From Heliopora coerulea (taxonomy: Eukaryota > Cnidaria > Anthozoa > Scleralcyonacea > Helioporidae), in assembly GCA_030142905.1 (NCBI GenBank), contig JASJOG010000024.1, positions 2,186,001-2,250,000 on the forward strand: a stretch of 64,000 nucleotides of DNA, written 5' to 3'. The first letter of the stretch is position 1. Every line of letters begins with the position of its first letter. The translations under genes were made by a program, and so were the position numbers. The notes beneath the pieces are model-generated. The model saw nothing but the letters and a program-made list of their open reading frames with translations, did not search any database and had not been told where the DNA came from. Below are positions 56,801 to 64,000 of this stretch, piece by piece.

Positions 56801-59800
56801 GGCTCATTACAAAAAAGGCCCTCATGGTTAAACAGCACGCCAGCCAAAATTGGAATCATTTGGTGATCAGGGAAGAAGTGAAACTATGGGTGGGGAGGGA
56901 TGCTACCGATTAAATCCAAAAATTTAGAAGACAATTACCAAAGACTGTTTTACAACTATCCGGCAAAATTCAGGTGTATGAAAAGTAAGGTAGACATACA
57001 TTAGATACTGCCAACAGAAAAGGACTCAAATTATAAACTGATTTTACAATCACCCATCTCGAATCGTGTGAACTGTTTGCATTTTAATAACTCGTAATAT
57101 AAAATTTGTGAAATTGACATGTTTCATTTTTAAGTAGTACCAAGTGATGTAAAACCTTAATTCCTTGCATCTGTTTGAAGATTAATAACTTTCAAGCGTG
57201 CACAAACAACTTACAGAATAGGTATAAGGCATCGACTCTACCTGGAAATTTGAAATTTTGAAATCTTTTGTAGGGCATTTTAAGCATTGTAGTGATAAAA
57301 ATGTGGCATTTCTTTAGGCTTGCAAGTGTAGGATGATCCTTGGGAAAGTTGGAAATTGGTCTCATCATCTCATGGTACTACCGGGTTTAACGAGATTAAC
57401 ACTGTGTGAACTACATATCTGTAAAACTAAATAGATAAATGAATAATATCTCATAAATTAATCTAGGTATTTTCAAGTTACTTTTTGAAAATACAAAACA
57501 TACTTAAAACACTAAAGGGAGACTTTGTAGAAGGTGAGTGGGCCCCCAGGCTTCCACATGGTTTTATCCCTGATTAGAAAAGACCTGTAATATAAAACAT
57601 TAAGAAATGTTAAAATGTTTTGCATTCTTTGATACAGAACCAGAGAAATAACGTAAATCGTGCCTTGTGACGCCGGATATAACAACAAATCCCCGCTGTG
57701 CGTCGACTTAGAAGCGTTGAGCAATATCTAAACAGACGACATAAGAATCTGAAACGAGAGAATGAATTCGTTTCTTGAGTTACCAAGAAGACATTGCAAA
57801 ATTATTTTTAAACATTTGTACAAGAAACGTTACATTAATATTACTACTTCGTGTCCGATATGAACGATGATTTTGTATTTAAGTGTAACTGATAATGACT
57901 AATATTCCTGCGATTATTATAAGTGATTTTATATAATTTTAATAGTACTGCATCAATAATAATTGAGATCTTTGATATCCCTGTACGACATAAATTGTGC
58001 AGGAAACTATTGATTAACTATACCATTTGAGCTTATGTCATATTTTTTACCCGCTATTTATGCTCTTATAATCTAAATAAACATCCTCATAATGAATCGA
58101 TCAGCTTTCGATGTGGTCGTAGATCCGATATAATTTAAACGAACAAATTTCCAATGCAGCCAGGAGAAGTCTTCGGCATCGTTCTACGCTTCTCTGGTTT
58201 AACGTAACTCGAAACGTTGGATCTTGAGCAGTCACTTTTAAAGTTACTTTCAAAACACTTTACACCGTCATGCTATTCAACGAATATATGGCACTTATTG
58301 CATGATATTATATCAAATAGAATTCTGATGAAGGAAACCTTCGAGTAAAAGAATCTTATATTTTAAAATCCAACCTGGACTAATTAAGACAAATGCAACT
58401 CTGGCTTCTGGCTGGAAATTAAACCCGCTGTGCTGTCATTAAAGTGCAGTGCTTGGCCAACTTAGCTACGAAGGCCATTTCCGAGAGCTTGGTAAGAATC
58501 CGTGGGCATAAAAACAGAAGTTCAGAACTCGTGGGCAGAACGCGTGGCCATAAATGCAGAACTTGTGGCCAAGGCCTCGGGCAACGGCCTTCGTGGCTCA
58601 ACTAGCAGAAAGCTGCACTAGACTCGCAAGGTCACAGGTTTGATTCCCGACCAAACACTATGGAGTTGTATTTTCCTCAACCGGTCCGGATTGATTCTTA
58701 AAATATAAGATCCTAATACCCGAAAATTTCCTTCATCGAATATAAATCGTATGGCGTGAAACTATGTCATATGTTATGTAACTATCAAAAATTTACACAT
58801 GATTTGTTGTTAGCTAAAAGAACAAGCCATAATGATTCGCATTTGCAAATACTACAACCGGCTAAGTATAGCCTCTCCACCATTTTGATGCCACTGCCAA
58901 ACCTTATGATTTTATCAGATAGATCAATCAATGGCTCGCCATTCAGAAAAGGTCTGATCTCTTACTCATACAACAATAAAGACGTTGCTAACAATAAACT
59001 TTTCAATACTATGGTGGATCAATAACATGAATATATGTCGTTCCTTCTATTTTGAGTAACTAAAGTGCATGCTTGATAGGGGCTGGTAAACTAAGCCTAG
59101 TTTTCATTTGGTAGTAAAATTGCAGTTCAAGGACCACTTAAGATTTTATAGAAACAAAACTTAAGGGTCACAATTAAACACTGTTTCAGTCTTGAGGAAA
59201 CTAAAACTACATGATTTATGATATTATAGTTTTTTTATAAACAAAGTGTTCGATGATTGATAATATTCCCCATTTTTTTCGATTTAAGGGAGAAAATTAT
59301 TCAAAAGAGAAGGTTATAAGACCGCGTTCTCGCACCAGTCCGTTGCCTAATAATGATTTACCGGAGAAAGCACGTCGAGCGCACAGTTCTGGAGCCCTGG
59401 TTGTGGTCAATAATGAGAAACCAAGTAGTGCTAACAAAGTTAAAATCTATCATTCAGTTGGTTCAATTACCAGACGAACTCCTGTTAAAATCGCTCAATC
59501 TCATACGCAGAAAGATTCAGAAAAGCACGACTATAGACACCTCCATTTTAACTCTTCGTCAGTAAAGAACCACCCAGAACACTCTTTCCAGAACAATAAT
59601 AAAACAGTCATCAATAATGGAAGAAGGCCTGCACTTTCGAGAACAAATGCAGGCAAACGAAAGAGCGATAAAAAGAGCGAATATGTGTCTGTAGCAACAT
59701 TGATTCAACAGTGGTCAAGTGCTGAAGTGCAAGAAAAAATCCCGGCTAAGCTCTCTAGTGGTAGTAAGACAAACCGACGCTCACTTCCTGCTAATTTTCC

Positions 59801-62800
59801 GAGGAATAATAATCTGTCTGGCGATGACGAACCACAACTACGACGTGCAAAATCCATAACAGCGGATACTTACAGTAAGATCCGTAATGACTGCCCACAC
59901 AAAACGTCCACTGCAAATCGATCCACTGCGACTGGATTACAAGGTAAAGGATACCAACCTCGAGGTGATGTCCGTCATCGTCAAGCACAACATAGTGCAG
60001 TAACTAGAAGAGCGGCGGAACCAATTAAGAATTATGCAACTACAGATAGTTCCACTATTTCTTTAGAAAGCAAGATGAAAGGATCTAGTATACCCGAGGC
60101 AGACAATAATTATCAAAATGAAATTATTGTGAATGAAAAAAGGACATCACAAGCGACGAAAACACACCAAGCAAATTCCCCTTTTGACCTTTTGTCAGAC
60201 AGTGAAAGGGAAAAATTCAGAGACGGAAAAACTGGCAACCATAATCCAAAGGAATTTGTTGTGGATAACAGAAGAAGATCAGAGCCCATCAACAAAAATT
60301 CCTTTGATCTCACGCCATCAGAGAGAGCTCAGTTAGGATCTTCAGGAAGCTATGGGAATAGCGACGTTCACCATCATAAACAACCCAACGAATCTATTCG
60401 TGATCACTGGAGGAATACACAACCGTTCGGAAAATACGCTACGATGCCTGCAAGGCAAAGAAAGGATTACGAAAATGAGTCTATTGGAAAAAATGAAAGG
60501 AAAGCAGAGCTAGGAACCGGAAGAGATGATTGGACAAGTTCCAACAGGAAAGACACGCGAAGAAAGGATAAAAGTGTTCACCATCCTAATCTGTCAAACA
60601 ATAATATAAGGAAGAAAAAACCGTCGTTACGCCGTTTGCCAACATATGAAGAGGCCATTGAACCTTTACAAGGAACGGACTTAAGGGATGGAAATGAAAG
60701 ATGTGAAGGTACACAGAATCCATCGGAAATTGAACAACCATCAACAAGAACCCCACTGTATCTCTTTTTGGATCCTTCAGAACCGTCGATCGACGACAAA
60801 AGAAATAAAATCCAAGGCCTGGAAAGAAAACGTTCAGTGAAAGAAACTGTCATCAAACAAAGTGTTTTACCCATAAAAAACACAGTAGAATTTGATTCAT
60901 TGTTCAGAACAAACGATTCACTTGAAACAGAAGCAAAAAGAAGATATGAAAAACATTATCTTCTGGCAAGTAATGGAAGATCTGAAAAACTTCATCATCA
61001 GACAAGTAATGCAAGATCTGAAAAACTTCATCATCAGACAAGTAATGAACTCAGAAAATCACCTTTAGAGAACAAAGCTATCAAACAAAATGATACCGTT
61101 GTTTTTCCAAATGAATTTACGCACAAGTCTTCCTCTTCAAATCGCAAATCCTCCAAGATTACGTCGCACGTAAGCTATTCTAAAGATGAAACAGACAAAG
61201 AGGAGGAAATTTCCTTGAGCCGTGATGACAATAATAACACATTAATTGATTACGACGAACAAACACTGAAAGTACTTTTAGCATCGCAACAACGAAGAAG
61301 AGGGAGAGAAGTAAAGAGAGGAGAAGACTTTGCAAAAGTAGAAGAGAACAAAAGAAAAGATCTTCCCACTTCCCAAGGTTCAACTGCAAAAAGGGAAAAC
61401 GAAGTTGCCTCAGTGAATGAACTACTAAAGCAACAACAAAAAAGTATTCTTGATGAGGATTTCAAACAAAGAGAAAGATCACGCATGACTCCTGACGTCG
61501 ACCAAGAGTTTAATAAGCAAGATGACGTGAGCTTCTCCAGTGTGGTCCACGACACTGAATTAGTCGAGCTTGTGGCAGCTGAAGAAAAATATTGGAAAGA
61601 AAAAGTGGAAAAGAAGTCCAAGGTTACCGAGGATTACAGGAAGAAACTTGGAAAAGCAAATGAAAAACAAAAACGTGTTGATGAGATGTTACGAGAATAC
61701 AAACTCCATGAAAAAAGAGATTCTAAGCAGATCGATTATTCCGAAATGACAGACACTTTACGAGCAGAGGAGGAGTATCTTGCCCAAGAAGCAGAGAAAT
61801 TATTGAAGCAACGATTCCAAGAGAAATTTGACACAAAAAATCCTGTTTTGACTACGAAGGTATCGCAAATGCATACAAAGTCCGAACATAAAATACATCC
61901 GGTTGGCGTAAGGGACACAAAGAGTTTAATCAAGCGTAGCTTAACGGGATATCCAGGCATGAAAAATAGGGAAAGGTTTGACCACGTCAACGTAAACAAA
62001 GTTACATCTCGCTCCATTGTCAGTCCTGTACCAATATCGCGTCGGATAAAGTCACCTAGTATCTCCTCTGATGATATCAATCTAAAACCAGAAGTAGATC
62101 AAGCTTACCACAAACAGACAAGGAAAATTTCTCGATCCAGATTACCCGTGTATGTCTGCAGCGGCTGTCGATTACCTGTAGAAAGAGATATTTGCTTATA
62201 TGTTTCAGAGCTTCAATCTTACTGGCATGAAAAATGCTTCCGTTGCTCAGTCTGTCATTCAAACTTGATTCGTGGCCGATCTACGCCCAAAATTCGAGTC
62301 ATGTATTCCCGAATTCACTGTGAGAACTGTATTAGCAACCGGAAGACCGGTGAGTTCAGTTTTGCTAATTTTTATTATGAAGCTATTGTTATTTAATTCG
62401 CGTGATTTTCGTTGATTGAACTTTTACATGATGACGACCTTGGCATCCTTTATAAAATTGCAACCTCCAAAAGTTTTATGTCAAACGAAATTTTCAGAGA
62501 TGTAGTACCTAGGTCGATTGCAATGAACCACAAATAATTGGCTTTACAGTCAAAGCTATTATCTTCCAAACTAAATTGATAAACTTGCGAAAGTCTTATA
62601 ACGTTCGTATCGCTTGTGTAGCACATCATAGCCGCAAGGTGGAGTGTTTCAATTGACATCCAAGCACTGGGACCGAGAAGTGTGTAATTTATAACAAACA
62701 CTGGTCTGTATTTTTAGCTGGACTGTTGGACATTTAGGAGGCCTTTTCGTAATTTTTTGATATTGATATCATGGGCGTCGGCAGGAGTGGGCAAGGGGGG

Positions 62801-63531
62801 GCACTTGCCCCCCTAGGAATGCGGAACAAGGAATATTTCTTGGTAACTAAGCAGTGATTACATACAATTATACATGAAGTGGCAATTGTTGGTTATACGA
62901 GTGAGAATTATTTACCATTAAGAGTTTTGGACTTCTTTTCTCATGCTTTCATGCTTTTTCTCATAATAAATATGTCAAAAACCCCGTTTACACAATTAAA
63001 TTACGTTTCACTCCGTAGATCTGTCCGTTTACGGTTCGTTGATAACAACCAAGCCAGTATTAGTGACCGACGCCTGCTGCCATGAATACAAGAACCCATA
63101 AACGATGCAATCGTTTTCGGGAAATTTTAGGGCACCCTCCAGCTGTTTAGTTATACAGGTCAGAGGATTGAATCAGCAAACTTGGAGTCCAGTTGAAATG
63201 GAATCCAGCTTTTCGGATCCGAAATTCGGATCCATCAGCAGATATTTTTGTCCAACCTTTAGAAAGATGTTAGTGACTAGATGATACAATAACGAGTGAT
63301 TATGCTTGTGTTCATGGGGAGAATGTTCTCCATTTGCTGCTATTGTAATGAACTGATCACATTACGGAAGCCTGAGGAATAACTACATTGCCATTTTCTT
63401 AGAAATCTATTGATTTATGAATGAAAATGAAGTCGCTTGGTCACAGTGACTGTGATTTGTGCCTCCACACAACGATTAATATTTTGTATCTTTTTTTATT
63501 TTCGGTAGGTGGACAATCGACTATGGTTTGA
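38794..63531 (+). CDS. LIMCH1: LIMCH1/LMO7-type protein: N-terminal CH domain, long basic linker and coiled coil, C-terminal LIM
   Basis: Nine exons join with matching phases to 3765 nt (1254 residues plus stop). Residues ~14-140 form a calponin-homology domain: EARRWIEEVTEQSF, FRESLRDGVLLCN, DNLTIFLNACHFIGL and NVLITIFWLGRLANSL. The arrangement and the C-terminal LDLNKFENL match LIMCH1 and LMO7. A charged exon follows, then one 3.06-kb exon: a Ser/Asn/Lys-rich, probably disordered region, PTYEEA at ~676, a coiled coil at ~980-1075 and a LIM domain at ~1184-1241 with all eight zinc ligands (C-x2-C-x19-H-x2-C-x2-C-x2-C-x21-C-x2-C). The chain ends GQSTMV, comparable to the short tails after the LIM domain in vertebrate LIMCH1/LMO7. 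Relatives bind actin/myosin and act at stress fibres and cell junctions; that role is inferred here. Exons between 48275 and 55263 may be missing from the model. Upstream coding or 5' UTR exons are possible because the first exon has an acceptor at 38780. Confidence 0.9.
38943..39013 (+). CDS. LIMCH1: LIMCH1 exon, CH domain part 2
   Basis: 71 nt encoding EVTEQSFPRDNFRESLRDGV and LLC, leaving two bases. F-R-x-S-L-x-D/N-G-V-L-L-C is the strongest CH-domain signature in the gene. Acceptor TTCATAG, donor GTACGT. Confidence 0.93.
39841..39898 (+). CDS. LIMCH1: LIMCH1 exon, CH domain part 3
   Basis: 58 nt completing an Asn codon and encoding LNGINLGKLNLIPRSLAWM. It occupies the place of L-L-N-A-I-K-P-G...P-I-A-G-L in vertebrates and is about four residues shorter. 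The acceptor is a modest CTGAAAG and the donor is GTACGT. Phases agree on both sides, which supports it despite weak sequence conservation. Confidence 0.78.
39899..44599. other. LIMCH1 intron between CH exons 3 and 4
   Basis: 4.7 kb. Contains the GATAA microsatellite at 42541-42585. Open frames at 41188-41733 and 43594-43968 have no domain. No transposon boundary was fixed. Confidence 0.45.
42541..42585. repeat. (GATAA)n microsatellite
   Basis: GATAAGATAAGATAAGATAA followed by slipped AGATAA units. Confidence 0.92.
44600..44712 (+). CDS. LIMCH1: LIMCH1 exon, CH domain part 4
   Basis: 113 nt encoding DNLTIFLNACHFIGLTESQL, then LRVDDLAAVRNQDLPLK. D-N-I-x-x-F-L-x-A-C-x-x-I-G-L is a core CH helix. 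The acceptor is preceded by a long pyrimidine run, and the donor is GTGAGC. It ends in phase 2. Confidence 0.92.
44713..45873. other. LIMCH1 intron between CH exons 4 and 5
   Basis: No repeat or additional exon recognised. Confidence 0.5.
45874..45907 (+). CDS. LIMCH1: LIMCH1 34-nt micro-exon, CH domain part 5
   Basis: Encodes (I)KQKEESRKIRN, the charged link that in LMO7 reads V-K-Q-E-E-T-D-R-R-V-K-N before V-L-I-T. Acceptor CTACCAG, donor GTAAGT. It is too short for ordinary ORF detection, but its phases (2 in, 0 out) are exactly those required between its neighbours. Confidence 0.92.
47383..47785. mobile_element. Non-autonomous hAT-like element, 403 bp
   Basis: Flanked by a perfect 8-bp direct repeat TATGTAAC (47375-47382 and 47786-47793). 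Ends CAGAGCTGTACCTAGGTGGG and, complemented, TAGTGCCGTCCCAAGGGGGC match at about 14 of 20 positions. GGGGCAAGCGCCCCAGTGGG near the right end is typical of such elements. Sits in the intron between LIMCH1 exons 45907 and 48156. Confidence 0.85.
48156..48275 (+). CDS. LIMCH1: LIMCH1 exon, CH domain part 6
   Basis: 120 nt, phase 0 to 0: VLITIFWLGRLANSLHNYQG, then PLLDLNKFENLINNKRPPEM. V-L-I-T-x-x-W-L-G-R and the L-D/N-L-K/N-x-F-E-N-L-L/I end are specific to LIMCH1/LMO7. Acceptor CTCTTTAG, donor GTAAGT. Confidence 0.95.
48922..48965 (+). CDS. Possible LIMCH1 exon
   Basis: 44 nt after TTTGCAG, encoding SNIISQLKSYPILG in the frame continued from the previous exon, with a GTGTGT donor. It would leave phase 2, whereas the next secure exon starts in phase 0, so a further exon would be needed. 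Not included in the 1254-residue count. Confidence 0.4.
49370..49510. repeat. TACATGTAC-rich simple region
   Basis: ACATGTAC, TACTATGTAC and TACTAGTAC recur about ten times without a fixed period. It lies in a LIMCH1 intron. Confidence 0.7.
49810..50375 (-). pseudogene. Decayed non-LTR retrotransposon reverse transcriptase, C-terminal part
   Basis: In shifting minus-strand frames one can read KETLIDFRKNQPD, then YRLLGLRVENNLKWN, YLLKILKSYGGPSD, VIRYVLEYGTQVW and LQVLEERRDDLC. The order and motifs (L-G-x-x-x-D/E-N-x-L-K-W, S-V-x-E-Y-x-x-x-V-W, R-R-x-D-L-C) are those after the catalytic part of CR1/L2-like reverse transcriptases. Several frameshifts separate the blocks. No intact catalytic motif is in view. 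A 129-codon open frame at 50147-50536 covers only part of it. Confidence 0.72.
50924..50991 (+). CDS. Possible LIMCH1 exon
   Basis: Follows a good acceptor (TGTTTCTTTAG). Entered in phase 2 it reads SKVKLTSTHEPRSVDEYEHE and SK before a weak GTAGGA donor. The charged composition suits the linker and the entry phase fits the candidate exon at 48922, but the exit phase (1) does not meet the exon at 55263. Confidence 0.25.
51111..51284. repeat. Hairpin MITE with ~72-bp arms
   Basis: GTGTTCTTCCTCCGATTTCT AGATACC (spaced) at 51144-51170 is mirrored exactly by GGTATCTAGAAATCGGAGGA AGAACAC at 51224-51250. Weaker pairing (TTTGTTTTTGACATAATATTTC / GAAATTACTCCTCAAACAAA) extends to both ends. The loop is ATGAGGCGAAGCCGAG. 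A partial copy (TCTTCCTCCGATTTCTAAAT) is at about 51337-51356. Confidence 0.85.
51360..55262. other. LIMCH1 intron, remainder before exon 55263
   Basis: A motif AAAGGGCGAAACGTTGTCCG at about 53793 is of a kind common in invertebrate repeats. Open frames at 52177-52380 and 54370-54600 (minus strand) are discussed under rejected items. No secure exon found. Confidence 0.4.
55263..55481 (+). CDS. LIMCH1: LIMCH1 linker exon
   Basis: 219 nt, phase 0 to 0. It contains FELNSPFGSETWPRTKRSEE, RSRKSRANEEPLEYFERMRK and a helical KVKEKATMFERIQSEAKK end. Acceptor TATTTAG, donor GTAATA. The sequence is charged and open throughout. Membership in this gene rests on position, strand and phase rather than on a recognised domain. 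Confidence 0.82.
55482..58318. other. LIMCH1 intron before the 58.3-kb tRNA-like pair
   Basis: A (CA)n run lies at 56440-56452. No secure exon or transposon boundaries were recognised. Confidence 0.45.
58319..58745. repeat. Inverted pair of tRNA-like repeat units (second family)
   Basis: Left arm (58319-58485) and right arm (58575-58745) are diverged inverted copies: GATGAAGGAAACCTTCG / CGAAAATTTCCTTCATC, AATCTTATATTTTAA / TTAAAATATAAGATCC, and TACGAAGGCC / GGCCTTCGTGG. Each arm includes a degenerate tRNA-like segment. A related fragment (CGGCGTCCGTGGCTCAGTCG) lies at about 21568. Confidence 0.78.
58587..58653 (+). tRNA. tRNA-like segment, degenerate
   Basis: CGTGGCTCAACTAGCAGAAAGC (A-box-like) and GGTTTGATTCC (good B box), with ACTCGCA where the anticodon loop would be. 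Stems pair poorly. Repeat-derived, not a functional tRNA. Confidence 0.35.
59289..62349 (+). CDS. LIMCH1: LIMCH1 giant exon: disordered region, coiled coil and LIM domain
   Basis: A 3061-nt exon open throughout (the surrounding frame runs 59253-62396). It begins GENYSKEKVIRPRSRTS after a pyrimidine-rich acceptor and ends in phase 1 at GTGAGT just after the last LIM cysteines. Two related motifs, SPFDLLSDSEREKF and NSFDLTPSERAQL, lie ~40 residues apart near 60.18 and 60.30 kb. A 36-bp in-frame duplication (60975-61046) repeats RSEKLHHQTSN. The coiled coil contains AAEEKYWKEKVEKKSKVTED. The LIM domain begins CSGC at 62157 and ends CENC near 62331; P-K-I-R-V before the last cysteines resembles D-V-R-I-R in LIMCH1/LMO7. 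Confidence 0.93.
62763..62826. repeat. Fragment of a G/C-rich transposon end
   Basis: GGGCGTCGGCAGGAGTGGGC followed by GGGGGGGCACTTGCCCCCC. This composition marks ends of hAT-like elements elsewhere in the window. No partner end or duplication was found. Confidence 0.4.
63509..63531 (+). CDS. LIMCH1: LIMCH1 last exon with stop codon
   Basis: 23 nt after TTTCGGTAG: completes Gly, then GQSTMV and TGA. The short tail after the LIM domain matches the family's ending (for example a Gly-x-P-T-x-x tail in LIMCH1). The T-M-V end could be a class I PDZ ligand, which is inference. Confidence 0.85.
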
Positions 63532-63683
63532 GTAAAGAAATAAATTTGATGACGCAGAATATCAACCGGAGGACAGTGATTGTAATATCGAATTATATCG
63601 TATTATAAATATAAGATTTTGAAGTGGCTTACAGCCGTGATATATAATCCATATTTTGTTACGCGCGCCAAAACATCTATCCT

Positions 63684-63689
63684 AATAAA
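63684..63689 (+). terminator. Candidate polyadenylation signal for LIMCH1
   Basis: AATAAA about 150 nt after the stop codon. Other copies lie at 63539-63544 (8 nt after the stop, probably too close) and 63773-63778. Transcript ends cannot be decided from sequence alone. Confidence 0.35.
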
Positions 63690-63917
63690 GGTTCAAGCTT
63701 TAATATTCATAGCAGACTGTTAACGCGATGATGTAATATGATAACCATTGATCAAAACCAGGGGTTTTTTCCAATAAAACGTTTTGAGACATTTAAAAAC
63801 CTAAAACTATTCCACGTTTTCTAGAGGAATTTTGCAAGGAATCATGGTATAGACGATATTAAACCTCGAATGAGAGATAAACGTTTGTGAAGCTCTATCC
63901 TCAGAAAAACGATTTCT

Positions 63918-63993
63918 GAGCCACAGACGGGGATCGAACCCGCAACCTTCTGATGACCGGTAAGACTCTCTAACCATTGAGCTACCAAGACTC
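63918..63993 (-). tRNA. tRNA-like unit at the right window edge
   Basis: 76-nt complement copy of the unit found at 20.9-21.5 kb, with the same TCAGAAAAACGATTTCTGAG flank to its left (63901-63920). It continues out of the window. Anticodon stem slightly altered (AGTCTTACC). Confidence 0.5.
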
Positions 63994-64000
63994 AGATGGT

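Noticed and set aside
61250..61621. 123-codon minus-strand frame rich in Ser/Phe
   Set aside because: It is the shadow of the Lys/Glu-rich coding sequence of LIMCH1 on the plus strand.

Overview
The window is nuclear DNA of an animal, most likely a cnidarian and plausibly an anthozoan such as a coral. The genes have many short exons with GT-AG introns, intergenic and intronic DNA is AT-rich, and the introns are full of short inverted-repeat elements and tRNA-derived repeats. No prokaryotic features (operons, ribosome binding sites, CRISPR) are present. The species assignment is an impression from gene structure and repeat style, not a proof.

Two protein-coding genes were assembled exon by exon, with splice phases that close at almost every junction. 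On the minus strand, from 30870 leftwards past the window edge, lies an HSP110-family chaperone (HSPA4/HSPH1 orthologue). Sixteen exons (665 codons) are in the window: the whole ATPase domain, the beta-sandwich substrate domain, the acidic loop and the beginning of the helical lid. The last exons lie left of position 1. On the plus strand, from 38794 to 63531, lies a LIMCH1/LMO7-type actin-binding protein: an N-terminal calponin-homology domain split over six exons, a linker exon, a 3.06-kb exon encoding a long basic disordered region and coiled coil ending in a complete LIM domain, and a 23-nt last exon. The two genes are divergently transcribed from start codons about 7.9 kb apart.

Region by region: 1-30.9 kb is HSPA4, whose introns hold nested inverted-repeat elements (0.06-0.7 kb), MITE-like elements (6.9-7.7, 8.2-8.5 kb), a 2.4-kb imperfect palindrome (15.3-17.7 kb), tRNA-like head-to-head pairs (8.9 and 20.8-21.5 kb), a foldback element (25.7-26.4 kb) and a visibly CpG-poor block (about 23.2-30.2 kb). 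30.9-38.8 kb is intergenic: a ~40-bp minisatellite, a hAT-like element inserted in a satellite array, an orphan PHD finger, and a hAT-like element carrying a nested mariner-like MITE just upstream of the LIMCH1 start. 38.8-63.5 kb is LIMCH1, with a 403-bp hAT-like element flanked by a perfect 8-bp duplication, a decayed non-LTR reverse-transcriptase fragment, a hairpin MITE and a third tRNA-like inverted pair in its introns.

The two genes have no obvious joint pathway: one is a cytosolic nucleotide-exchange factor/holdase for HSP70, the other a presumptive junction/stress-fibre scaffold. I found no convincing previously undescribed gene system. The most unusual structures are the recurrent tRNA-like sequences arranged as inverted pairs, and the large asymmetric palindrome in HSPA4 intron 7.
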